Source of the DNA: Methanomicrobia archaeon
GTDB lineage: Archaea; Methanobacteriota_B; Thermococci; Methanofastidiosales; NM3
DNA length: 62,446 bases
Direction: 5' to 3'
Assembly (NCBI GenBank): GCA_030603445.1
Contig: JAUVXU010000011.1
Coordinates: 1 to 62,446, forward strand
A program made the translations under genes and the position numbers. The notes under the pieces were generated by a model that saw only the letters and a list, made by a program, of their open reading frames with translations, searched no databases and had not been told where the DNA came from. Positions 36,998 to 45,818 of the stretch are shown one piece after another; position 1 is the stretch's first letter, and each line of letters opens with the position of its first letter.

Positions 36998-37627
36998 CTA
37001 ATCGGTATCTTTTGTTTCATTCTTTTTTTCAACAACCTTTTTTGGCTTCTTTGGTGCTGGCTTCTTCTTTGGAGCTTTCTTTGCAGCAGGGGCTTTCTCC
37101 TCTGGAGCCTTCTTCGGCTTCTTAGCTGCTGGCTTCTTCTTTGGAGCTTTCTCTGCAGGAGGAGCTATCTCCTCTGGAGCCTCTTTAACAGATTCCTCTT
37201 CAAGCGGGAGCTTTTCTTCTATGATTTCGGTCGCAACTTTCTCTTCAACAGCCTTCTTAGGTGCTGTCTTCTTCTTTGGGGCTTTCTCTGCAGGAGGAGC
37301 TATCTTCGTGTTTATCTGCACAATATTTTCAGTGATAGTTTCACTGCACACACGCTTCTTCTCCCTTACTCCCTTATCTTTTGACCTGCACCCTACGCCG
37401 CCTGCCAAAAGCAGCTTGATGCGCCTGATGCCGTGCACGCCCTTCCTCATTGGAAATCCGTCACTATCAGACCCGCCAGTTATTAATAATTTATCGGGAA
37501 TGCCCACAAGGCTTCCCTCAAATGACTCACCAATTTTATAACCAATGAACTTCTCGGCCTCTTCGCCTTTGAGTTCCTTTTGTTCTGTCTTACCATTAGG
37601 ATATGAAACAACTAATTTAATTTCCAT
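36998..37627 (-). CDS. rps6e: Ribosomal protein eS6 with long basic-acidic C-terminal tail
   Basis: A 209-residue protein; archaeal eS6 is usually about 125-135. The core (1-108) is normal: [20 protein letters not shown], then LLITGGSDSDGFPMRKGVHG and RRIKLLLAGGVGCRSKDKG. From about 109 a tail of about 100 residues is composed of alanine, lysine, proline and glutamate, with two copies of the IAPPAEKAPKKK block. The tail resembles histone H1-like or ribosomal protein tails and is probably disordered and RNA-binding. The start overlaps the aIF5B stop by 11 bases. Confidence 0.95.
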   Translation of the reverse strand: MEIKLVVSYPNGKTEQKELKGEEAEKFIGYKIGESFEGSLVGIPDKLLITGGSDSDGFPMRKGVHGIRRIKLLLAGGVGCRSKDKGVREKKRVCSETITENIVQINTKIAPPAEKAPKKKTAPKKAVEEKVATEIIEEKLPLEEESVKEAPEEIAPPAEKAPKKKPAAKKPKKAPEEKAPAAKKAPKKKPAPKKPKKVVEKKNETKDTD

Positions 37628-39389
37628 TAATCCACCCCGTGAATAAATCTTTTTTCTTTAATTTTGATAAAAAGGATACTACCTCATCCTCTTCAGGAGT
37701 TAACTCTATGCTTTCGAGCTTATCAATATTCGATTTAGGCATATTGATATATAAAATTTCGCCTTCATGTATATGTCTTCCAACTATCGGGCCGTCTATA
37801 GACATCGCTACCTCGCTGCCTGCCTTTGCCTCCTTGAGAAAATCATTGTGTTCCTTGATAGCCTTTATACGCCCCACACGAATGCCTTCTTCGTTTATTA
37901 TCTCAAGCTTTGGCCTGATCGTCCCTGCCAGTATCTCAACACCGACAATGGCTGGTTTTGCATTCCTGAAAACATGCTGGGGCATTATCCTAAACTTGCC
38001 AGGCATTATAAGGCCCATCTTTTTACGCCCCTCATCCTCTTTCTTCTTGTTCTTGATATATTCCTCATAATCTTCCATTAGCTTGTAGATTATCTTTGAT
38101 CTGATGATAGGGATATCTGCCTGTTTGGCCATGAACTCTATTTCCTCATTGACATTGACGTTAAAGGCAACTATAACAGCATCAAAGACGTTCTTCTCCG
38201 CCACTGATACTGCCTCAATGACATCTTTTTTCAATACATCGCCAATGTCGGCATTTCGTATTGGTATGTTCTTGGCCCTAAGGATCCCGACGATTGCCTC
38301 AAGGCTGCCAAGCGTATCCGCCTTTATAATAAGGCCGGTCGTATCCCTGCTTATCCTAAAGCGCCTTATCTCATCAAGTATCTCTTTTTTGGCCTCTTCT
38401 ATGTTGCCGGCAGCCACTAGAAGGGGCGAACCTGACAAGACCTCGTCAAGCCCCTGTGCCGCAATTTTTATGCCTGCCGCACTGGAAACCTCATCGACTG
38501 TTTCGAACTTGAATCTTGGGTCGCGTATCTCATCGAGCGGCTTGGGTTTGAGGAGCGCCCTGACCTTTGCCTGTATTATCCCGTTTCTGCCCCCAACTAT
38601 TATTATGTCGCCAACACGCAGCGTCCCATCATATATTATGGTATCAAGCGTCATGCCAAAACCAAGCGTTTCCTTGACCTCTAGCACAGTTCCCTTTGCC
38701 GGGCCCCCAATATCTATTTCAAGCTTGCTTTCAAGGAATCTTTGGGACAGGCCTGCTATTAGCATCATCGCCTCAGGAGCCCCCACGCCAGATATGGCAG
38801 AAGCAGGGACAATAGCAATAGATTTTGTGAAATCCTTTATCTGGTCGTAGCGCTGGGAGTCAAAGCCATGTTCATACATTGCGCCAATAAACTCCCACAC
38901 CTTGTTGTCTATTTCCTGGCGCACCCTTGTTTCCTGGGCGTTGTACGCCTTAATAAACGACGCTTCCCCCGCATCCTTCCATCCGTATATGCGATCTATC
39001 TTGTTGAGGACCACTATAAAAGGCGTCTTGAACTGCTTCAAGATAGTAAGCGACTCTATTGTCTGGGGTTGCAGCCCCTCGTTGATGTCGACAATAAGGA
39101 CGGCTATGTCTGCCAAGCTTCCTCCTCTTGAGCGAAGCGTGGTAAATGCCTCATGGCCTGGTGTATCGATAAAAAGTAATCCTGGTATGCCTATCTTTTG
39201 TTTTTCCAGAAGCGTTCCGCATATGTTGCATATAATATCGAACGGGATCTCCGTAGCACCGATATGTTGGGTTATTCCGCCAGCCTCATGGCTTGCGACC
39301 TTTGTGCCCCTAATCCTGTCAAGCAGGGTGGTCTTTCCATGGTCAACATGCCCCAGTACAGCTACTATTGGCTGACGTATCATCTTCAC
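37617..39389 (-). CDS. infB: Translation initiation factor aIF5B
   Basis: A 590-residue GTPase that joins the ribosomal subunits at initiation. The G1 motif is [16 protein letters not shown], then [14 protein letters not shown]3 [15 protein letters not shown] and G4 NKIDRIYGW. Beta-barrel domain II, domain III and the long helix with domain IV follow; the charged helix ([18 protein letters not shown]) precedes it. It has the short archaeal N-terminus without the eukaryotic extension. It follows the NDK gene by 4 bases and overlaps eS6. Confidence 0.97.
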   Translation of the reverse strand: MKMIRQPIVAVLGHVDHGKTTLLDRIRGTKVASHEAGGITQHIGATEIPFDIICNICGTLLEKQKIGIPGLLFIDTPGHEAFTTLRSRGGSLADIAVLIVDINEGLQPQTIESLTILKQFKTPFIVVLNKIDRIYGWKDAGEASFIKAYNAQETRVRQEIDNKVWEFIGAMYEHGFDSQRYDQIKDFTKSIAIVPASAISGVGAPEAMMLIAGLSQRFLESKLEIDIGGPAKGTVLEVKETLGFGMTLDTIIYDGTLRVGDIIIVGGRNGIIQAKVRALLKPKPLDEIRDPRFKFETVDEVSSAAGIKIAAQGLDEVLSGSPLLVAAGNIEEAKKEILDEIRRFRISRDTTGLIIKADTLGSLEAIVGILRAKNIPIRNADIGDVLKKDVIEAVSVAEKNVFDAVIVAFNVNVNEEIEFMAKQADIPIIRSKIIYKLMEDYEEYIKNKKKEDEGRKKMGLIMPGKFRIMPQHVFRNAKPAIVGVEILAGTIRPKLEIINEEGIRVGRIKAIKEHNDFLKEAKAGSEVAMSIDGPIVGRHIHEGEILYINMPKSNIDKLESIELTPEEDEVVSFLSKLKKKDLFTGWINGN

Positions 39390-39393
39390 ATAC

Positions 39394-39843
39394 CTACAGT
39401 CGTTTATCTTCGTTATAGGAAAATACTTCGTCTGGTGTAAAATACAGCGCTATCTCGCGTGCCGCAGACTCCTGGGAGTCTGATGCGTGCAGGGTATTAT
39501 AGATATTATCACCCTTCACATAGCCATAGTCGCCGCGAATTGTCCCTGGTCCTGATTTGAGGGGATTTGTGGCCCCTGCAAGCTTTCTAGTAACGGCGAT
39601 GGCATCCTCTCCCTCGACTACTGCCACAAGGACAGGGCTCATGCCTATATATTCGATCAAGGATCCAAAGAACGGCTTATCTATATGTTCTGCATAATGC
39701 TCCGTAGCAATGTCTTTTGTTATGTGGATCATCTTCATTGCCACGAAACGGTAGCCCTTTTGCTCAAATCGTGACAGGACATTACCCATGCATCCACGCA
39801 AAATAGCATCTGGTTTTAGAATAATAAGTGTCTGCTCTATCAT
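39394..39843 (-). CDS. ndk: Nucleoside diphosphate kinase
   Basis: A 149-residue enzyme from the ATG at 39843 (MIEQTLIILKPDAI); an upstream ATG reads through the eL24 end and gives a non-homologous tail. It balances nucleoside triphosphates via a phosphohistidine. The active-site histidine is in NIYNTLHASDSQESAAREI; the common form is IHGSDS, so the residue before the serine is changed to alanine. The N-terminal KPDAI motif and the KSGPGTIRGDYG loop are present. The placement between eL24 and aIF5B is typical for euryarchaea. Confidence 0.95.
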   Translation of the reverse strand: MIEQTLIILKPDAILRGCMGNVLSRFEQKGYRFVAMKMIHITKDIATEHYAEHIDKPFFGSLIEYIGMSPVLVAVVEGEDAIAVTRKLAGATNPLKSGPGTIRGDYGYVKGDNIYNTLHASDSQESAAREIALYFTPDEVFSYNEDKRL

Positions 39844-39854
39844 AGTATACGCCC

Positions 39855-40058
39855 CTATTTCTTGAGACGCTGCTGCTTCTCTGCCTTGTATTTCTGCGTC
39901 CATGTCGTGGTTCTAGGCTTCCTCTTCAACACCATCATGTTCTTCTCGCATTTGCTTGAGCAAAAGTAGAGTACAGCTCCGCCCTTCTTGACATACATCT
40001 TTCCGGTTCCTGGCTCTATTTGCTCTCCACAAAATGTACAATCCATCTTTCTCGGCAT
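39855..40058 (-). CDS. rpl24e: Ribosomal protein eL24
   Basis: A 67-residue large-subunit protein from the ATG at 40058. The zinc site is built from CTFCGEQIEPG and CSSKCEKNM, and the basic KRKPRTTTWTQKYK tail binds rRNA. The length is the archaeal one; eukaryotic forms are longer. It overlaps nothing and follows eS28 by 5 bases. Confidence 0.95.
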   Translation of the reverse strand: MPRKMDCTFCGEQIEPGTGKMYVKKGGAVLYFCSSKCEKNMMVLKRKPRTTTWTQKYKAEKQQRLKK

Positions 40059-40063
40059 CACAA

Positions 40064-40282
40064 TCACCTGGGTGTTCTGATTTCCTTGGCCTCGCGCTCT
40101 GTTTCTCTTAACATCAAAATATCGCCCTTTCGTATGGGGCCCTTTACATTTCGAGTTAAGATACGGCCTTTGTCGTTTCCATCAAGCACCTTGCACTTGA
40201 CCTGGAATATCTCTCCTGTTACTCCGGTCCGAGTAACAATTTCAATGATCTCGGCTGGAAATCCCAATACTTCGGTAGACAT
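40064..40282 (-). CDS. rps28e: Ribosomal protein eS28
   Basis: A 72-residue small-subunit protein from the ATG at 40282 ([12 protein letters not shown]). It has an OB-like beta-barrel with [20 protein letters not shown] and [20 protein letters not shown], ending in the conserved AKEIRTPR tail. It begins 5 bases after the aL7ae stop and ends 5 bases before eL24. A tight operon of the archaeal standard order. Confidence 0.96.
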   Translation of the reverse strand: MSTEVLGFPAEIIEIVTRTGVTGEIFQVKCKVLDGNDKGRILTRNVKGPIRKGDILMLRETEREAKEIRTPR

Positions 40283-40287
40283 TTGAA

Positions 40288-40644
40288 TCACTTGAGCTCA
40301 TTCACTTTAGTGATAATCTCAGAGACTAGGTTCTTGGCTTTCCCTTCCTTGACTATGCCGGATGCTGCAGTAGGGACCTCGATGCCTGTTGCCTGTCCCA
40401 GCTCGTCCTTTCGTGGAACAAATATGTAAGGGACGTTCTTCTCCTCACACAAGAATGGAATATGGGCAACTATCTCCTCTGGCGTTGTGTCTTCTGCTAT
40501 TAGTACAAGTTTGGCAGTTCCGCGTTCTATATACTTGGTGGTCTCGTTTGTGCCTTTGGTAATTCTTCCAGTATCGCGGGCTTGCTCAAGCGCCTCGTAA
40601 GCTTTTTCAACAAGTTCCTTAGGAACATCAAATTTTTTCAACAT
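40288..40644 (-). CDS. rpl7ae: Ribosomal protein aL7ae
   Basis: A 118-residue RNA-binding protein of the large subunit, also a core part of archaeal C/D and H/ACA RNPs and RNase P. The kink-turn-binding motif is [20 protein letters not shown], with the helix [20 protein letters not shown] behind it and the AASGIVKEG loop near the end. It is the first gene of the operon; the promoter lies about 90 bases upstream. Confidence 0.97.
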   Translation of the reverse strand: MLKKFDVPKELVEKAYEALEQARDTGRITKGTNETTKYIERGTAKLVLIAEDTTPEEIVAHIPFLCEEKNVPYIFVPRKDELGQATGIEVPTAASGIVKEGKAKNLVSEIITKVNELK

Positions 40645-40733
40645 GTTGTATCACCTCATCCTTCATTCGATGGCATTGCCATCTTCGGTCGATGATTTAA
40701 AAAAGAATCATCTTGCGTAAGAAAGTAAGAATA

Positions 40734-40746
40734 ACTGTTTAAAAAG
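40734..40746 (-). promoter_or_regulatory. TATA-like promoter of the ribosomal operon
   Basis: On the minus strand, CTTTTTAAAC lies about 90 bases upstream of the aL7ae ATG and reads as an archaeal TATA box preceded by a purine-rich element. The remaining gap 40645-40825 shows nothing else. Confidence 0.45.
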
Positions 40747-40825
40747 ATTGTGGTTTATGTTTCCCCGAAATCCTAATTAAGAACAGACCGAATGATTAAT
40801 GCCAAATAACTGCATTAATTTATGC

Positions 40826-41290
40826 TCAAAACTTTCTCAATCTATCCGAGAGCAGCACAGGCACTTCTATCTCCACTTCCTCTTCTTCCTCATCAAGCTT
40901 CTTTGAGTGCCGCCCCAAATACAATACAGCCACAAGAACGAGAAGCAAGAGGGGAAGCACAATATACAGCACACGATCGGGTATGCCTTTTGAGCGAGTG
41001 TTCACCTCGTTGGAAAATCCTGATTCCTCGTCCCCTGCAAATGCCGAGACCATATATGTGTGGCGTTTGTTGTCTGATACGTCATCAATGTACGTAGTTG
41101 TGTTTGCAGGAAGCCTCACATGGCGGATATTGTCACGGTAAAGCAAATATCCTTCCTCAAACTCATTTGTGTCCGTCCACGAAAGGTGCGCAAGGTCCCC
41201 ATCGATATCCACCATGAGGTCTGTTGGAGCAGCAAGCGGCTGTGAAGAAAGAATGAATAGCAAGAGCAACGAGGAGAAAATAGCGTTCAT
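40826..41290 (-). CDS. Exported FN3-like protein with membrane anchor
   Basis: A 154-residue protein. A signal peptide (FSSLLLLFILSSQPLAA) is followed by a fibronectin type III-like domain (about 22-97): APTDLMVDIDGDLAHLSWTD, then EEGYLLYRDN and YMVSAFAGDEESGFSNEV, the typical FN3 strands. A single C-terminal span (RVLYIVLPLLLLVLVAVLYL) and a basic-acidic cytoplasmic tail with a run of glutamates follow. It is thus a type I surface protein. The partner is unknown. It stands alone upstream of the ribosomal operon. Confidence 0.7.
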   Translation of the reverse strand: MNAIFSSLLLLFILSSQPLAAPTDLMVDIDGDLAHLSWTDTNEFEEGYLLYRDNIRHVRLPANTTTYIDDVSDNKRHTYMVSAFAGDEESGFSNEVNTRSKGIPDRVLYIVLPLLLLVLVAVLYLGRHSKKLDEEEEEVEIEVPVLLSDRLRKF

Positions 41291-41376
41291 GAAAATCCTA
41301 AATTATACTTATTATTAAATATTGCCTTTCAAATTGTGAAATGTTATAAAAAAATAGGTAAATATCCCTTATAATT

Positions 41377-41874
41377 ATGGCATTCGTATGTGGGTGTATG
41401 AAATCAAACTGCACACTGCACGACTTTATGGCGTTTCTGAAGTTTTCATGCGGATTCTCCTTTGATATTAACAGGCATACTTTCGGGGAGAGGATAAAAT
41501 TACAAAAATATGTTTTCATGGCAACTAAAATGGGGCTTTCCCCATCACTCCCGCTAGATTACAGCATGTATATCAGAGGGCCGTATTCCAGCACGCTTGC
41601 CGACATCTACTTCAATTCAGTAGAATGGGAGAAACCCATCTTTGACACAAAAGAATTTGATGCAACAAAATTCGTGTCAACACTTGAGGATAAGGATGCA
41701 TATTGGTTGGAGGTGGCATCCACAATAGTATACGTGATATACCACTCGCTTGCACATTATGAACGTGATCTGGGAAAAGAAGATGTAATGGCGCGCGTAC
41801 GGCAGTTGAAAGACTATGACAAACAGGACATAGAAATGATATACGACTCATTGAAAATGTATGACCTGATATAA
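41377..41874 (+). CDS. Uncharacterised protein, weakly Panacea-like
   Basis: A 165-residue mostly helical protein. The central FGERIKLQKYVFMATKMGL and YSMYIRGPYSSTLADIYF segments recall the SocA/Panacea (DUF4065) antitoxin-like fold, where a KLQK motif and a short GPY motif are conserved. The match is weak and no toxin gene is nearby. No ribosome binding site precedes the ATG at 41377; the ATG at 41398 is an alternative. A TnpB element is inserted two bases after its stop codon, so the 3' neighbourhood was disturbed but the gene is intact. Confidence 0.5.
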   Translation: MAFVCGCMKSNCTLHDFMAFLKFSCGFSFDINRHTFGERIKLQKYVFMATKMGLSPSLPLDYSMYIRGPYSSTLADIYFNSVEWEKPIFDTKEFDATKFVSTLEDKDAYWLEVASTIVYVIYHSLAHYERDLGKEDVMARVRQLKDYDKQDIEMIYDSLKMYDLI

Positions 41875-41876
41875 AT

Positions 41877-43236
41877 TGGCTTTGCACATAAACTATCAAA
41901 AGTTCATGCTCATTCGCACACAGGGCACATTGCCATGCGTACCGGATGCAAGCTGACATCCTCTATCCCCTCGGCGAAAACTTTGGGGAATGCCTTTTTT
42001 ATTATATTATATGCCGCGTTCACATCGGCATTGATTACCTTTCCTTTTTCTGATTGGAAGAGGCCCCTGCAAATCCTCCTTCCCTTGTAGCTGCCATGCC
42101 TTTCAATCGGCTCGCCGTCAAGGAATGAGCACATGCTGGTGTATGACTCGTCTTGAAGGACAACTTCTATGCCGTTCTCTTCGGACTTGTAGGCTATCTG
42201 CTTCAAAAGGGTATGGTAGGGTATTTGGACGAACCCTTGATTTGTCCTTCGGCCGAGCTTGATATTTTGTTTCCACCCCTCGTTATATCCGATGACGATA
42301 GAAGACGCCCCCACCCTGCAGGCATGCCAGACGAGCAGCTTGCTCATATGGTGGAGGGCGTTTCTTACCTTCCTGTTCCTTTTTTCAGAGAGTCTCTTTA
42401 TCCTCTTGGTCGTCCTCTGTCCAGACCTTGCGCATATTGATCTTAGGCGGGCAAGCTCCTTGTTGTAGTACTGATTCATCGACTTGAGAGCTCCACCCTT
42501 GACGATCCAGGGCCTGTTGCCCTGATCATCCACCACGGTCATGACGTTCTCAAGCCCGATGTCCACACCAAGCACGCATCCGGCCATTCTTTTGTTTACA
42601 TTTACTTCCTTCCCATAGACGATCTCCGCCACATACGAGGAGCCCCTTGGGATTATTCGCACCATCTTGACGTCTGCGCCCTCCGGCAGCTTGTGCCTTA
42701 TAGGGTATCGCCCCACCTTCTTTGGCAAAAGGACCTTTCCCCCGCGGTGCGAGATGTGATTTCGGGGGAATCTTATCATTATCTCCCCGTCCCTGTCCTT
42801 GTAGCGGGGCGGCCTTGGCCTGCCAAGGAAGCGGAACGGGTCACTGCCATACGACCTCATGGAGCTGAAAAAACCTCTCCACGCCTCATGAAGTGTCCTT
42901 AAGACCTCGTTTGCAACGAGCGATGGAAGCCCCCTGTACTCCTGGTCGTGCTTGATTATGTGGTAGAGTTCATTATGTGCTATGTAGCGTCCATTGCTGA
43001 AGTACTCCTGGCGAACGATGTAGTTGGCATTGTTGTATACGTTCTTGGCCTTGTGGCACCAGTATGAGAAGTGATCGTCCTTGAGGACCACCTGCTGCGT
43101 GCGCGTGACGTACATGATTAACATTGAAATAATAACAATAAAAGCCCATAGAAAGAGAGCAGGGGTAAAGTGAATGTAAGTTTATGTTCACTTTCTGATA
43201 CTTTATGTTCAGTAGTACCCTTTATGTGCAAAGCCA
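41877..43236 (-). mobile_element. IS1341-type TnpB element with 16-bp inverted ends
   Basis: TGGCTTTGCACATAAA at 41877-41892 is the exact inverted complement of TTTATGTGCAAAGCCA at 43221-43236. The element carries only tnpB, with no TnpA. The right end also contains an imperfect palindrome (AAAGTGAA ... TTCACTTT, 43167-43194), as in IS200/IS605 subterminal hairpins. No target-site duplication is evident. Confidence 0.7.
41910..43124 (-). CDS. tnpB: TnpB, RNA-guided nuclease of IS200/IS605 family
   Basis: A 404-residue TnpB. The N-terminal 170 residues hold the helical and beta-barrel parts with an RPRPPRYK stretch. The RuvC-like catalytic acids are Asp188 (GVDIGLENV), Glu282 (GYNEGWK) and Asp367 (NADVNAAY). 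The zinc-finger insertion (about 330-355) keeps only Cys332 and Cys352 with SFLDGEPIERHGSYKGRRI between, a variant seen in one TnpB subgroup rather than the usual four-cysteine ribbon. A guide RNA is expected at the 3' end, with its guide reading beyond base 41877. The gene lacks frameshifts, so activity is plausible. A second start, ATG at 43115, is possible. Confidence 0.93.
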   Translation of the reverse strand: MLIMYVTRTQQVVLKDDHFSYWCHKAKNVYNNANYIVRQEYFSNGRYIAHNELYHIIKHDQEYRGLPSLVANEVLRTLHEAWRGFFSSMRSYGSDPFRFLGRPRPPRYKDRDGEIMIRFPRNHISHRGGKVLLPKKVGRYPIRHKLPEGADVKMVRIIPRGSSYVAEIVYGKEVNVNKRMAGCVLGVDIGLENVMTVVDDQGNRPWIVKGGALKSMNQYYNKELARLRSICARSGQRTTKRIKRLSEKRNRKVRNALHHMSKLLVWHACRVGASSIVIGYNEGWKQNIKLGRRTNQGFVQIPYHTLLKQIAYKSEENGIEVVLQDESYTSMCSFLDGEPIERHGSYKGRRICRGLFQSEKGKVINADVNAAYNIIKKAFPKVFAEGIEDVSLHPVRMAMCPVCE

Positions 43237-43291
43237 GTTTTTACGAAACATTAATAATGCCAAGAGTTTCTAGAATAAATGCAGTAGGACG

Positions 43292-43747
43292 CTAAAGAAG
43301 GTTTATCTCTGATTCCTTTGTTGTCTTTAGTACCAGCACGGTATGCGTATTTTCCACAAAAGGGTGGGATTGTACGCGTTTAAGGAAATCATTCAGCTCT
43401 TCCATGTTGAGGAAAATTGATATCAATACAGCATCGTATTGTCCTGTGACATTGTATATGGTGATTATATTTCTCTCTTCGCGGAGCTTATCGGTAACTT
43501 CAGGATACTTGCCGTTGGCTATCTTCAGAGTCGTTGCAACGACCAATTTGTAGCCAAGCGCCTCATAGTCCACTATGGCCTTATATCCCTTTATGATGCC
43601 TGTGTTCTCAAGATGGCGTATCCTATTTACCACCGTACCTATGGAAACATTTGCTTCCCTAGCTAGAATGCGCACAGGCGTTCGAGCGTCTCGTAATAGC
43701 TCACGAAGTATTATCCTGTCGGTGTCATCTGCAAGATGTGTATCCAT
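43292..43747 (-). CDS. Lrp/AsnC family transcriptional regulator
   Basis: A 151-residue regulator. The N-terminal HTH reads RIILRELLRDARTPVRILAR and ANVSIGTVVNRIRHLENTGI, followed by the RAM ligand-binding domain from about residue 70 (YKLVVATTLKIANGKYPEVT) with a GQYDAVLISIF strand. Such proteins sense amino acids or similar metabolites and often control nearby genes. It is divergently transcribed from the aconitase operon, sharing a 145-base promoter gap with an inverted TGAACA/TGTTCA pair around its own TATA box. The effector may be glutamate or a TCA intermediate, an inference only. Confidence 0.93.
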   Translation of the reverse strand: MDTHLADDTDRIILRELLRDARTPVRILAREANVSIGTVVNRIRHLENTGIIKGYKAIVDYEALGYKLVVATTLKIANGKYPEVTDKLREERNIITIYNVTGQYDAVLISIFLNMEELNDFLKRVQSHPFVENTHTVLVLKTTKESEINLL

Positions 43748-43761
43748 AAACCATCTTTAAA

Positions 43762-43830
43762 TGAACAAATATATAAATTTTTTGTTTAAAAATATAAAAT
43801 GTTCAAGATAAAACAAAATATTTATAAAGA
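43762..43830. promoter_or_regulatory. Divergent lrp-aconitase promoter region with inverted repeat
   Basis: TGAACA (43762-43767) and TGTTCA (43800-43805) form an inverted pair enclosing AT-rich TATA-like sequence for the minus-strand gene; a separate TATA-like ATTTATAAAG (about 43820-43829) faces the aconitase gene. An Lrp-type autoregulatory operator is likely. Confidence 0.45.
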
Positions 43831-43892
43831 ACCTCAATAAATATCCTTTAATTTACATATGCATTTATTAAAATATATACCTAGGTGATTGT

Positions 43893-45812
43893 TTGGCAAA
43901 AAATATAGTTGAGAAGATAATAGACAGGCATCTTATTGAAGAGAACGAACATGAGATAGGCATAAGGATAGACCAGACACTCACTCAAGATGCCACAGGG
44001 ACCATGGTATACTTAGAACTAGAAACTATAGGCATTGACAAAGTTAAGACAGGCCTTTCTGTAAGCTATGTCGATCACAACACCCTTCAATGCGGATACG
44101 AGAACGCTGATGACCACCTGTACCTTAGGACTATTGCAGACAAGTTCGGGATTATCTATTCGCGGCCAGGCAACGGCATCTGCCACCAGGTCCACCTGGA
44201 ACGATTCTCATCATCCTACAAGACCCTGTTAGGCTCTGACTCGCACACGCCCACCTGCGGGGGTGTTGGATGCTTATCAATAGGGGCCGGAGGCATTGAT
44301 GTGGCAGCAGCAATGGCAGGGGAGCCTTTCTACATGCCCCGCCCAAAGACCATGCTTATCGAACTTTCAGGCAAGCTGCCGCCAACATGTGAAGCAAAGG
44401 ACATAATACTCTACATCCTATCCAAGCTAACAACCAAGGGGAACGTAGGGTTTATCATTGAATATGGTGGCGATGGTGTAAAGACCCTCTCTGTCCCAGA
44501 AAGGGCAACTATCTGCAACATGGGGGCAGAACTCGGCGTTACCACATCAATATTCCCTTCAGATGAAGTGACAGAACAGTTCTTCGAGGCGCAGGACCGC
44601 GATAAGGACTTTAGAAAGCTAACAGCAGACAACGGGGCAAAATATGACAAGACCCTAAAAATAGACCTAGGAAGCATGACCCCTATGGTTGCAAAACCGC
44701 ACAGTCCGGACAATGTGGTTGCTGTAAATGATGTAGCCGAAACACCTGTACAGCAGATATGCATCGGGTCATGCACCAACTCTTCATTATACGACCTGAC
44801 CGTTGCAAATTCCATACTCAAAGGGGAAAAAGTGCCTGCAGATACAGACCTTGTGATAGCCCCTGGGTCCAGGCAGGTGCTTTTGACTGCAGAGAAAATG
44901 GGCATCATATCATCTCTTGTTGAGTGTGGTGCGCGCATCATGGAACCAACATGCGGATTTTGTATTGGCAATGGGCAATCGCCCCAGACAAACTCCAATA
45001 GCTTAAGGACAAACAACAGGAACTTCTTCGGGCGTTCTGGCACCACATCAGCAGGTGTTTTTATCTCCGGTGTGCGTGTTGCTGCCGCATCGGCCCTGAA
45101 AGGAAAGATAACTATGCCAAAGGCAATAGATGAGGAAGATGAGGAAATATCGGGCTCAAAGATGCTTGTTGGACTAAAAAATGATGACTCGATGTTCATC
45201 CGGCCGACAGGCAAGGTGGATGTCATAAAAGGCCCTAACATAGGGCAGCCGCCAAAAGGTATGCCCATAGGAGACGTTATATCCGGTGTCGCAACGATAA
45301 AAGTAGCTGACAAGATAACAACAGACGATATCATGCCGGCAGGATCGCGCCTAAAGTACAGGTCAAACATTGCCAAGTACGCAAAGTTCGTATTTGAGAA
45401 CCTTGATGATAAATTCCATTCGCGTGCTGCTGCACTAAGGGATGAGGGAAAGGCAAACTTCATAATAGCGGGTGCATCCTATGGCCAGGGGTCTTCCAGG
45501 GAACATGCCGCAATATGCCCTGCATACCTTGGAGTAAAATGCGTCATATTCAAATCCATAGAAAGGATACATCGCGCCAATCTCATTAACTTCGGCATTT
45601 TGCCACTTACATTTGTTGATAAGAGGGACTACGAGATCATAGAAGAAGGGGACGAACTCGAGCTGCATCAGGTGCATAGGGATATCAAGGACTCGCAGTT
45701 CATCCTATTTAACATTACCAAAAACAGGAAGATTCGCCTTGAAAGCACATTCTCAGATAGGGAAAAGAAGTATCTATATGCAGGCGGAAAACTGCACGCA
45801 ATAGGGGGGTAA
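43893..45812 (+). CDS. acn: Aconitate hydratase
   Basis: A 639-residue iron-sulfur enzyme that converts citrate to isocitrate. The 4Fe-4S ligands appear in GSCTNSSLYDLT (with CIGSC) and CGFCIGNGQSP; the substrate-binding SDSHTPTCGGVGCLSIGAGG and the C-terminal swivel domain (ASYGQGSSREHAAICP) are complete. The length and layout fit the short aconitase family (TIGR01342 type) rather than bacterial AcnA of about 900 residues. The start is TTG at 43893, three bases after an AGGTGATT ribosome binding site. It is the first gene of a three-gene operon with isocitrate dehydrogenase after 6 bases. Confidence 0.93.
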   Translation: MAKNIVEKIIDRHLIEENEHEIGIRIDQTLTQDATGTMVYLELETIGIDKVKTGLSVSYVDHNTLQCGYENADDHLYLRTIADKFGIIYSRPGNGICHQVHLERFSSSYKTLLGSDSHTPTCGGVGCLSIGAGGIDVAAAMAGEPFYMPRPKTMLIELSGKLPPTCEAKDIILYILSKLTTKGNVGFIIEYGGDGVKTLSVPERATICNMGAELGVTTSIFPSDEVTEQFFEAQDRDKDFRKLTADNGAKYDKTLKIDLGSMTPMVAKPHSPDNVVAVNDVAETPVQQICIGSCTNSSLYDLTVANSILKGEKVPADTDLVIAPGSRQVLLTAEKMGIISSLVECGARIMEPTCGFCIGNGQSPQTNSNSLRTNNRNFFGRSGTTSAGVFISGVRVAAASALKGKITMPKAIDEEDEEISGSKMLVGLKNDDSMFIRPTGKVDVIKGPNIGQPPKGMPIGDVISGVATIKVADKITTDDIMPAGSRLKYRSNIAKYAKFVFENLDDKFHSRAAALRDEGKANFIIAGASYGQGSSREHAAICPAYLGVKCVIFKSIERIHRANLINFGILPLTFVDKRDYEIIEEGDELELHQVHRDIKDSQFILFNITKNRKIRLESTFSDREKKYLYAGGKLHAIGG

Positions 45813-45818
45813 AAGACA

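Noticed and set aside
44411-45463. A 350-codon minus-strand frame opposite aconitase
   Set aside because: The plus strand encodes a complete aconitase with all cluster ligands, so this frame is a codon-bias shadow.
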